This document shows positions 7,230 through 14,223 of a stretch of DNA of 21,805 nucleotides, piece by piece; position 1 is the first letter of the stretch; each line of letters opens with the position of its first letter. Location: the NCBI GenBank assembly GCA_035646635.1, contig DASRPA010000087.1, positions 1 to 21,805 of the forward strand. Direction: 5' to 3'. This DNA is from JACDAL01 sp035646635. GTDB taxonomy: Bacteria; Actinomycetota; CADDZG01; WHSQ01. Made by a program: the position numbers and the translations under genes. The notes under the pieces are model-generated. The model ran no database searches. It saw only the letters and a list, made by a program, of their open reading frames with translations, and was not told where the DNA came from.

Positions 7230-8870
7230 TCAGAGGAGGTGGTGCTCGTATGCCCGGGCTGTGGCTGCAGCCCTCGACGACACCGCGAGCTTTACGAAGA
7301 TGTTGCTCACGTGCCGGTCCACCGTCCTCTCGCTGACGACCAGCTCGGTTGCGATGGCCTTATTGGTCTTCCCGGCGGCGACAAGGCGCAGGACCTGCAA
7401 CTCACGCGGCGCCAGCCCGTGGGTATCGATCGGTGCGCCACCCGCGGCGAGCGAGTCGAGCCGGGCGAGGTCAGGCGCGGCCCCCAGCTGTACGAAGGCT
7501 GCCCGAGCCGCGTCCAACTCCAACGCGGCCGAGTCGTTGTCACCCAGAGCGCCGCAGCAAAGCCCCACCAGCACCCGCACCCGTGCGCCCTCATAGGGCG
7601 CCTCGAGCTCTTGCCACACCTGCTCCGCCTGGCGGAGCGCTACAAGGGCAGCCCGGGCGTCGCCTTGGGCCAGCTCGACCTCTCCCTTGGCACTCGCCGC
7701 TATCGCGCCCAGCGCGCCTGATGAGAAGCCATCCGCGATCTCCTCGAGCTCGCTGCAGGCACCCCGTACTCCCTCTGTATCGCCTGCGGCGAGCATGATC
7801 TCGATGTAGGCCGGCAGCAGCCTGGCGCGCTCCACCACATCGGTGCTTTCGCCCACCAACCGATGGATCGCAGCGGCGGCAGTGTCGTTTTCCCCTTGGG
7901 CCAGCCGCAATAGGGCCAGGCCCGGCTGCGGTTCACGTCCCCGAATGCTCGCGTCCCGGTACGCCAACTCAGCTGCCGCGAACTCGCCAAGCAGGCGATG
8001 GATCTCCCCTTGCTGGTAGAACGCCGCCGCAGCCGCCAGCTGATCGCCGGCCCGCGCAAGGCGCTCACTCGCCCGCCGCGCCTCGTCAAGCGCATCTCGC
8101 CACGCACCGTGCAGCTGCATTACCTCGGCGCGATGCACGAGGCATTGGCCGGCAAAGGGAACCAAATCACGCTGTCCCTCGCACCACTGCGTCAGGGCGG
8201 CGGTCCACTCCTGGGAGTGGCGCAGCGCGTACACCTCCCGGCAGGCTTCGATCACGCTGCAATAGATCACACCCGTCACGACGGGGGACAGCTCGCCGGT
8301 GGTGACTGCGACCATGGCCTCGTCCAGGAGCGCCAGACCGTCGTCGACCTTCCCCTGCCTAACCAGCGCACAGCCCTGGAGGTGCAGCGCAAAAGCGATC
8401 AAGTCCGCCTCCGCGAAACGCTCGCCTATCTCGGCTGCATCCGCCGCGCGCGCGTACGAGGCCTCGTAGTCACCGGCGAACAGGTGCTGCAGAGCGACCG
8501 GCAGCAGGAGGTACCCTCGCTCGACGCAGTCGTGGTCCTCGCGTTCGACCAACCGCCCCGCGCGGCCGAGCCATCCGGCCGCCCTGCTCATTTCGCCTAC
8601 GGAGGCCAGGCGGAAGCCCATCCAAAACGCGGCGCGGGCCGCGCGCAGCCACTCCCCGGTATCCAGGTGCGCATGATGGGCGCGATCCAGCGCCCGCAAG
8701 GAGTCGTCGTCCCGGCCGACTAGATACCCGGACCACGCCAGCAACCAGAGGTCCTCCGCCTCCAGCGGCGCCGCCTCGTCGGCGAGCGAAAGCGATTTGA
8801 AGGCGCCCGTCCACATCCGCCGCTCGAAGGAGTCGCGGCCCCGCTCGAGTTCGTCCATGGGATCGGCCAC
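7230..8870 (-). CDS. LuxR-type transcriptional regulator with helical-repeat N-terminus
   Basis: A 546-residue regulator. Residues about 1-480 are Ala/Leu/Glu-rich paired helices of TPR type (for example AAAFYQQGEIHRLLGEFAAAELAYRDAS), a protein- or ligand-sensing scaffold. No Walker A ATPase motif is visible, so it is not a full LAL/MalT protein. The last 63 residues are a LuxR/FixJ helix-turn-helix: LAPRELQVLRLVAAGKTN, then KAIATELVVSERTVDRHV and NIFVKLAVSSRAAATA. It is paralogous along its whole length to the broken regulator at 10138-11772. Start used is the GTG at 8870; the ATG at 8858 fits the paralog's N-terminus about equally well, and neither has a strong ribosome site. It may control the hydrolase and monooxygenase genes just downstream through the palindrome at 7113. 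The inducing signal is unknown. Confidence 0.92.
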   Translation of the reverse strand: MADPMDELERGRDSFERRMWTGAFKSLSLADEAAPLEAEDLWLLAWSGYLVGRDDDSLRALDRAHHAHLDTGEWLRAARAAFWMGFRLASVGEMSRAAGWLGRAGRLVEREDHDCVERGYLLLPVALQHLFAGDYEASYARAADAAEIGERFAEADLIAFALHLQGCALVRQGKVDDGLALLDEAMVAVTTGELSPVVTGVIYCSVIEACREVYALRHSQEWTAALTQWCEGQRDLVPFAGQCLVHRAEVMQLHGAWRDALDEARRASERLARAGDQLAAAAAFYQQGEIHRLLGEFAAAELAYRDASIRGREPQPGLALLRLAQGENDTAAAAIHRLVGESTDVVERARLLPAYIEIMLAAGDTEGVRGACSELEEIADGFSSGALGAIAASAKGEVELAQGDARAALVALRQAEQVWQELEAPYEGARVRVLVGLCCGALGDNDSAALELDAARAAFVQLGAAPDLARLDSLAAGGAPIDTHGLAPRELQVLRLVAAGKTNKAIATELVVSERTVDRHVSNIFVKLAVSSRAAATARAYEHHLL

Positions 8871-8930
8871 TGGTTACTCAACCTATCCGACGGACCACCT
8901 CAGCCTACTGTGATTACACTCTTCGGGCAC

Positions 8931-8953
8931 AGCCTCGCGGAGAGAGCGAGGCT
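8931..8953 (-). terminator. Hairpin terminator after the aldo/keto reductase
   Basis: AGCCTCGC (8931-8938), loop of 7 bases, GCGAGGCT (8946-8953) form a perfect 8-base stem that directly abuts the reductase TAA stop. There is no U-tract after it on the minus strand, as is common for terminators in high-GC actinobacteria. Confidence 0.6.
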
Positions 8954-10012
8954 TTAAGTCGAAAAGATCGCTGATGCCGTCTGCGGCAGCACGATCTGCG
9001 GCGCAAGATCGCCGTGAACCATCTGACCCTGAGGTCCCATGAGGAGGTTGTAGGGGAACCCGAACTCGATCTCGCTCACCTTGTGGAGGCGGGCGAGTTG
9101 GTCGGCTGAGAGCACTACTTCCAGGCTGCCCAGGACGTCCTGGAGCTGATCGAGCTTGCGGACGCCCACGATCGGGATGTTCCGTTCGCCGCGCTGCCGT
9201 ACCCACGCGATCGCAACTTGCGCCGAGGTCTCGCCGAGCTCGTCGGCGACACGGTCCACCTCCCGGGCGATCTCGAGATTGCGCTCAGTAAGACGTGACT
9301 GGTTGCTTGCAGCGCGTTCGGTGTCCTTCGCTGTATCGGAAGAGCCGCGGGTGTACTTGCCGGTGAGCACGCCGGCGCCCATCGGCGCCCAGGCAGTGAC
9401 AGAAAGACCGAACGCCTCAGCCACCGGCAGAAGCTCGCGCTCCCCCGTGCGTTCGATCAGGCTGTACTCGAACTGCAGGGCGACGAAGGGGCTCCAGCCA
9501 CGCAGCAGCGCCAGCGTGTTCGCCTGTGACGCTATCCAGGCGGGAGCGTCTGAGAGGGCGACATAGTTCACCTTGCCGGCGCTAACCAAGTCGTCGAGCC
9601 CGCGCATGACTTCCTCTACCGGCGTCGCGTGGTCCCAGGCATGCACCCACAGGAGATCGAGGTAGTCGGTTCGCAGACGCCGCAAGCTTGCCTCCACCGA
9701 CTCCCTCATGTTCTTGCGCGAGTTACCGGCTGAGTTCGGATCGCCGGAGCGCATTGCCAGGGTGTACTTGGTCGCCACCACCCAGCGATCGCGTCCGGTT
9801 CCGAGAAAGCTGCCGACGATCTCCTCCGACTGTCCCTCGTGGTACTTGTTGGCGGTGGCGATGAAGTTGCCGCCCGCTTCGGCGTATGCGCCTAGAATGC
9901 GATGGCTCTCCTTCTCGTCGGCTCCGAATCCCCACACATCGCCAAAGCTCATCGTGCCCAGGCAGATCTCGGAAACGCGCAAGCCGCTCGGGCCCAGAAG
10001 TTTGTAGCGCAT
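8954..10012 (-). CDS. Aldo/keto reductase family protein with altered catalytic Asp
   Basis: A 352-residue AKR-fold (TIM-barrel) NADPH-dependent oxidoreductase. Family landmarks are LGPSGLRVSEICLGTMSFG at the N-terminus, NKY with Tyr57, VVATKYT with Lys82, LLWVHAWD with His124, then AWAPMGAGVLTGKY and PIVGVRKLDQL near the cofactor site. The canonical catalytic Asp of the FIDTA motif is replaced: the sequence reads FIATANKY, with Ala52 (codon GCC, one base from GAC). The other three tetrad residues remain. It may be catalytically reduced, or the subgroup may tolerate the change. The start is supported by GGAGGAGGAG about six bases upstream of the ATG at 10012. A strong hairpin follows the stop. 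It lies between two paralogous LuxR-type regulator genes, the upstream one broken; substrate unknown. Confidence 0.9.
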   Translation of the reverse strand: MRYKLLGPSGLRVSEICLGTMSFGDVWGFGADEKESHRILGAYAEAGGNFIATANKYHEGQSEEIVGSFLGTGRDRWVVATKYTLAMRSGDPNSAGNSRKNMRESVEASLRRLRTDYLDLLWVHAWDHATPVEEVMRGLDDLVSAGKVNYVALSDAPAWIASQANTLALLRGWSPFVALQFEYSLIERTGERELLPVAEAFGLSVTAWAPMGAGVLTGKYTRGSSDTAKDTERAASNQSRLTERNLEIAREVDRVADELGETSAQVAIAWVRQRGERNIPIVGVRKLDQLQDVLGSLEVVLSADQLARLHKVSEIEFGFPYNLLMGPQGQMVHGDLAPQIVLPQTASAIFST

Positions 10013-10137
10013 ACGCTCCTCCTCCGTAAGCGGGACCTTTCGATCACAACGCTAAGGAAGGCGGCCGAAACCGTCATCGCCCGCGCATACCAAAGTTGGG
10101 CGCGCCTCGGAGTGGTCTGTTCGTACCAGGTGGCGGA

Positions 10138-11772
10138 TCAGATCAGGTCGTGCTGGAACGCATAGGCTGTGGCCCCGGCACGGGAGGACACGCCGATCTT
10201 GGCGAAGATGTTCTGGAGGTGCCGGCGGACCGTGTGCTCGCTGATCACCAACGCCGTCGCGATCTCCTGGTTGGTCTTACCGGTCGCCGCGACGGCGAGC
10301 ACCTCCACCTCGCGCGCAGTTAGTCCCCCCGCGGCCTTGGGCACTACTGCCTTGCCGGAAAGTTCATCCACACGGGCAAGATCCGGCACCGCGCCGAGCT
10401 GCTGGAAGACCCAGCGCGCGGCGTCGAGCTCCATCTCCGCGCTGTCCTCGTCCCCCAGCACTCGGCAGGCGAGTCCGATGAGGACCCTGACGCGCGCCGC
10501 CTCGTACGTACGGGATCTCGAGCTCGCGCCAGCCCGCCCATGCTCGTCGCAGGGCGTCGCACGCAGCCCGGGCGTCGCCCTCCGCGAGGAGAACAGCGCC
10601 CGTGGCGTGGACGGACGCGGCATTAAGGAACGGGGCGTCGAGCTCGGCGGCGATCTTCGACAGCTCATCGGCGGCGGCACGCGCCGCGGCGACGTCGTCC
10701 ACGGCAAGCATGATCTCGATGCACGCGGCCAGCACCTTGGATCGAGTCACTCGGTCCTGTGCCTCGTCCACCACGCGGCGGATCGCCCCCTCCGCGGCTT
10801 CGAGCTGACCCTGCTCCAACCGCAACTGGGCCAGGCCGGGCTGCGGGTTCCTCTCCCACTGGCTGGCCAGCCGATACGCGTCCTCGGCCTTTGCGAACTC
10901 GCCGCGCAGCCGGTGAAGCTCGGCCTGCTGATAGTAGGCCCCACCGACGGCGGGGTGGATGGGCTGAGAGAGCCGTTCGCACGCTCGCTGCGCTTCATCC
11001 ACGGCGGCGGGCCACTCGCCGTGCAGCTGCATGATCTCAGCGCGATGCACCAGGCACTGGCCGCGGTAGGGCACGAGGTCGGGCTGAGACTCACACCAGC
11101 GGCTCAACGCCGCCGTCCACTCATGCGCTCGGCGCAGATCGAAGATTCTCTGGCACGCAAGAAGTACGGCACAGTACGCGATCCCCGCTACGATCGGAGA
11201 GACCTCTCCGGCCGTGACGGCAACCATTGCCTCATCGAGCATTGCCACGCCCTCGACGGTCTCTCCCAGCACGATCAAAGACTTGCCCTGGTTAAGCCGG
11301 CCGAAAATAATGAGGTCCGGATCGCCGAAGCGTTCGCCGATCGTGGCGGTCTGGCTGGAGGTCTCGTATGCGGCCGCCGGATCGCCCTCGGCCAGGCTCT
11401 GGAGCGCGACCGTACCAGCAGATACCCGCGCTCCACGCAATCCTGTTCACAGTCGTCGAGCAGACGTTGGGCTCGTGCGAACCAGCCACCGCCACGGGCG
11501 GCTTCGCCTCTTAACATGAGTCCATTGCCCAGCCAGAACGCGCATCGGGCGCCCCGCACTGGATCGCCCACGCGCAGGGACTCGTGATGTGCACGCGCCC
11601 AGAAATCATCGCTCTCGTCATCCCTGCCGGTCAGGTAAGAAACAGCTGCGAGCCGCTCAAGATCCTCGAGCTCGAGCCGTGTCTCTCGAGCCGCTAACGA
11701 CAGTTGGGCGTATGACTCCCCCCACTCCTGCCGCCGATAGGCCTCCCGGCCTCTATCGAGGGGAACGACCAT
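10138..11772 (-). pseudogene. Frameshifted LuxR-type regulator, paralog of the gene at 7230-8870
   Basis: Three frames together give about 544 residues, aligning end to end with the intact regulator downstream. The first frame (from the ATG at 11772) runs to ERGYLLV. Near 11409-11412 one base is missing (GTACGGTC where GTACCGGTC would give LLVPVALQSL, matching LLLPVALQHL in the paralog). The middle frame then runs to ELEIPY. At 10504-10511 GTAC is present twice; removing one copy gives IPYEAARVRVLIGL, matching APYEGARVRVLVGL. The last frame ends in an intact helix-turn-helix: LTAREVEVLAVAATGKTNQE and IATALVISEHTVRRHLQN. It would have been a regulator with a helical-repeat sensor and C-terminal DNA-binding domain. 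It now appears inactive, unless the breaks are sequencing errors. Its start region is divergent from the carbamate kinase operon across palindrome copy B. Confidence 0.82.
10504..10511. repeat. 4-base tandem duplication causing a frameshift
   Basis: GTAC at 10504-10507 is repeated at 10508-10511. Removing one copy restores the paralog-like reading through PYEAARVRVL. Confidence 0.75.
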
Positions 11773-11804
11773 GGTCAGAAGTCTCCCTCATTTCCGCCTT
11801 CTCC

Positions 11805-11853
11805 GCCGAGTGGTCGTTAAAGGTCACTGTACGACCACTGGCGACCACTCGGC
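11805..11853 (+). repeat. 49-base nested palindrome, copy B
   Basis: GCCGAGTGGTCG (11805-11816) and CGACCACTCGGC (11842-11853) are perfect 12-base arms. Inside, GGTC (11822-11825) pairs with GACC (11833-11836). It sits in the divergent region between the broken LuxR-type gene and the carbamate kinase operon, 35 bases before the operon's GTG. A short direct repeat, ACTCGGC, follows at 11860-11866. Confidence 0.88.
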
Positions 11854-11871
11854 CCAAAGACTCGGCGGCTC

Positions 11872-11888
11872 GGCACTAGGATCGTGCC
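11872..11888 (+). promoter_or_regulatory. Candidate -10 element within a small hairpin before carbamate kinase
   Basis: GGCAC (11872-11876), loop TAGGATC, GTGCC (11884-11888) form a small hairpin ending right at the GTG start codon. The loop holds TAGGAT (11877-11882), which fits the actinobacterial TANNNT -10 pattern. Transcription from it would begin at or next to the start codon, giving a leaderless message. No convincing -35 is seen. TAGGAT is also kept in the degenerate copy at about 4836-4841. Confidence 0.35.
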
Positions 11889-12893
11889 GTGAAGGAGCAA
11901 ACTGAGCAGACTGAGGACCCCGGCGCTCCCGTCACCGTCATAGCCCTCGGCGGTCACGCGATCTCCCGCATTGGCGATGAACCGTCCGTCGCTGCTCAGT
12001 TCGAGCGTATGCGAGCCACCGTCGAGCACCTCATGCCTGTCATCGCCTCCCACACCAGGCGCCTGGTCATAACGCACGGCAACGGACCGCAGGTCGGGAA
12101 CATCATGCTTCGATCAGACCTCGCCGCAGAGTCCGGCGAGCTTCCTCCCCTGCCGCTGCACGCCGCCGTCGCCGACACCCAGGGAGCGATGGGCTACATG
12201 ATCCAACAGTGTCTGTCGAATGCGCTGTGGGAGTCGGGCATGCACATTCCGGTGGTCACTGTTGTGACGCAGGTCATCGTCGACGAGAACGACGACGCGT
12301 TCAGCCACCCCACGAAGCCGATCGGCACCTTCTACGCAGAGGAAAGGCTCGATGAGCTTAGAAACAGAGACTGGATCCTCATGCAGGATCCTCAAGGCCG
12401 GGGCTGGCGCCGGGTAGTGGCTTCGCCCGAGCCCCTGGAGATCGTCGAGGCCCCCGTCGTGCGCACGTTGCTTCAGACCGGGATGATCGTGATCGCCTGC
12501 GGCGGGGGTGGTATCCCTGTGGTGGCGGGCGAGGCGGGGTCGCTCCACGGTATAGACGCGGTGATCGACAAGGACCTCGCCTCGGCACTGCTGGCGAAGA
12601 CCCTTCACGCCACCACCTTCGTGGTCCTCACCGACGTCGAGCGGGTCTACCTCGGCTACGGGACCGACGACGAGGAGGGAATCGACCTCATTGCCGCCTC
12701 GGAACTGAGGCGCCACCACTTGCGGGGACAGTTCCCTGCAGGCTCAATGGGGCCCAAGGTGGCCGCCGCGCTGTCCTTCGTCGAGAGCGGAGGAGGGCGC
12801 GCCATCATCACCTCCCCCGAGTGCCTGGCCGACGCGCTCTCCGGCCGCGCGGGCACACACGTGGTGCCAGAGCCCCAGGACAACGCGGCATGA
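11889..12893 (+). CDS. arcC: Carbamate kinase
   Basis: Amino-acid-kinase-fold enzyme interconverting carbamoyl phosphate plus ADP with ATP, carbamate and thence CO2 and ammonia. It has 334 residues. Visible motifs are VIALGGHAI (17-25), THGNGPQVGN (62-71), the lid-region KPIGTFY (143-149), CGGGGIPVV (204-212), AVIDKDLAS (224-232) and LTDVERVYL (247-255), all family hallmarks. Here it begins a purine-catabolic operon, which points to ATP recovery from carbamoyl phosphate formed during purine ring breakdown, as proposed for E. coli yqeA, rather than the arginine deiminase pathway; no arcA or arcB is present. It starts at the GTG at 11889 with no ribosome site upstream, consistent with a leaderless transcript. 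Its stop overlaps the next start (ATGA). A truncated copy of its 5' end lies at 4848. Confidence 0.95.
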   Translation: MKEQTEQTEDPGAPVTVIALGGHAISRIGDEPSVAAQFERMRATVEHLMPVIASHTRRLVITHGNGPQVGNIMLRSDLAAESGELPPLPLHAAVADTQGAMGYMIQQCLSNALWESGMHIPVVTVVTQVIVDENDDAFSHPTKPIGTFYAEERLDELRNRDWILMQDPQGRGWRRVVASPEPLEIVEAPVVRTLLQTGMIVIACGGGGIPVVAGEAGSLHGIDAVIDKDLASALLAKTLHATTFVVLTDVERVYLGYGTDDEEGIDLIAASELRRHHLRGQFPAGSMGPKVAAALSFVESGGGRAIITSPECLADALSGRAGTHVVPEPQDNAA

Positions 12894-13759
12894 GATTTCT
12901 GCAGCCGCAGACTCTCGAAGACGCGCTCGAGCTCAAGGCCCAGGAACCCGAAGCGGTGCCCCTTGCCGGTGGCACGGACCTCATGGTCGAGCTCAACTTC
13001 GACCGCCGCCGGCCCGAGGCAATCATGGACCTCACTCGGGTCGCGGAGCTGAGGCGGTGGCGCCGAGACGACGGCGAACTTGTGATCGGGCCGGGCATGA
13101 CCTACACGCGGCTCCTTGCCGAGCTCGACGGCGAGCTGCCCGGGCTGGCCATCGCCTCCCGCACGGTGGGCTCACCCCAGATCCGCAACCGCGGCACCGT
13201 GGGAGGAAACCTCGGCACTGCCTCCGCGGCGGGCGACGCCCTGCCCCCACTGGTCGCCGCCGGGGCGAGGATCGAGGTGGCCTCCCAACACGGCTCACGC
13301 ACGCTTTCTATCGAGGACTTCCTCGTGGGCGCTAAGAAGAACGCCCTCGAGCCCGACGAGCTCATCACCGCGATCAGGGTGCGACGCGCGCGCGGCCCCC
13401 AGCAGTTCTCGAAGATCGGCACCCGCAATGCGATGGTCATCGCCGTGTGCAGCTTCGCCTTGGACCTCGACGCAGGAGCCCGCAAGGTCGGAACGGGTAT
13501 CGGCTCGGCGGGACCGGTGACCGTGCGCGCCGCCGCCGCCGAGAGCTTCCTTCAGGACGCTCTCGCCGAAGAGGGGCTGTGGGAGTCGCGCGCCGATGTA
13601 CCCGAGTCTGCAAGCGACCGCTTCGCGGAGCTGGTCGCTGAGGCCGCCTCGCCCATCGACGACGTGCGCGGAACGGCCGCATACAGACGCCGGGCGCTGA
13701 CCGTCATGGGGCGACGCACGCTGGCATGGGCGTGGGCCGAGTACCGAGGCAGGGAGTGA
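12890..13759 (+). CDS. Xanthine dehydrogenase-family FAD-binding subunit
   Basis: Medium subunit of a three-subunit molybdenum hydroxylase (CoxM/XdhB/YgfM type), 289 residues. It carries electrons from the iron-sulfur subunit to FAD and NAD+. Visible are FLQPQTLEDALEL at the start, the FAD-contacting AGGTDLMVELNF, then ASRTVGSPQIRNRGTVGGNL, the second FAD motif of the family, and the C-terminal domain ending DDVRGTAAYRRRALTVMG. The start at 12890 overlaps the carbamate kinase stop (ATGA) and has AGGA 9 bases upstream; a longer open frame from 12821 is not supported. It is followed by the 2Fe-2S subunit with a GTGA overlap. In E. coli the corresponding gene ygfM is part of the xdhD cluster. 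Confidence 0.94.
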   Translation: MRFLQPQTLEDALELKAQEPEAVPLAGGTDLMVELNFDRRRPEAIMDLTRVAELRRWRRDDGELVIGPGMTYTRLLAELDGELPGLAIASRTVGSPQIRNRGTVGGNLGTASAAGDALPPLVAAGARIEVASQHGSRTLSIEDFLVGAKKNALEPDELITAIRVRRARGPQQFSKIGTRNAMVIAVCSFALDLDAGARKVGTGIGSAGPVTVRAAAAESFLQDALAEEGLWESRADVPESASDRFAELVAEAASPIDDVRGTAAYRRRALTVMGRRTLAWAWAEYRGRE

Positions 13760-14223
13760 ACCTCCGCCTGCAAGTCAACGGTAGCGAGCACGAGGCCCTC
13801 GGAGTGTGGGAGGGCGAGAGCCTCCTCTACGTGCTGCGCGAGCGCCTCGGGTTCCCCGGCTCCAAGAACGCGTGCGAGCAGGGTGAGTGCGGCTCCTGCT
13901 CTCTCTATCTCGACGGCGAGCTCGTGTGTGGGTGCCTCGTGCTCGCAGCGCAGGCTCAGGGACGCGCCGTGATCACGATCGAAGGGCTTTCGGAGGGCGA
14001 CGAGCTCCATCCCATACAGCGGGCCTTCCTCGAGAGCGGAGCGGTGCAGTGCGGCTTCTGCACTCCCGGGCTGATCGTGGCGACACACGAGCTCTTGGGG
14101 CGCAACCCCGCTCCCTCAGACGAACAGATAAGGGAGGCGCTCGCCGGCAACCTGTGCCGCTGCACCGGTTACGAGAAGATCCTCGACGCAGTCCGCCATG
14201 CGGCGCGAGCGACATCCGCATGA
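13756..14223 (+). CDS. Xanthine dehydrogenase-family 2Fe-2S subunit
   Basis: Small iron-sulfur subunit of the molybdenum hydroxylase, 155 residues. The N-terminal plant-ferredoxin-type cluster is bound by C40, C45, C48 (NACEQGECGSC) and C60. The C-terminal helical cluster domain uses C99 and C102 (QCGFCTPG) and C134 and C136 (NLCRCTGY). It passes electrons from the molybdenum centre to the FAD subunit. The GTG start at 13756 overlaps the preceding TGA by four bases, and GAGG six bases upstream supports it; the open frame to 13726 is extension only. Unlike E. coli XdhD, where the iron-sulfur domain is fused to the molybdenum subunit, here it is separate and split from that subunit by a deaminase gene. 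Confidence 0.95.
   Translation: MNLRLQVNGSEHEALGVWEGESLLYVLRERLGFPGSKNACEQGECGSCSLYLDGELVCGCLVLAAQAQGRAVITIEGLSEGDELHPIQRAFLESGAVQCGFCTPGLIVATHELLGRNPAPSDEQIREALAGNLCRCTGYEKILDAVRHAARATSA

Noticed and set aside
10169..11587. Plus-strand open frame of 472 codons
   Set aside because: It is the antisense shadow of the frameshifted LuxR-type gene; homology to the paralog is on the minus strand only.
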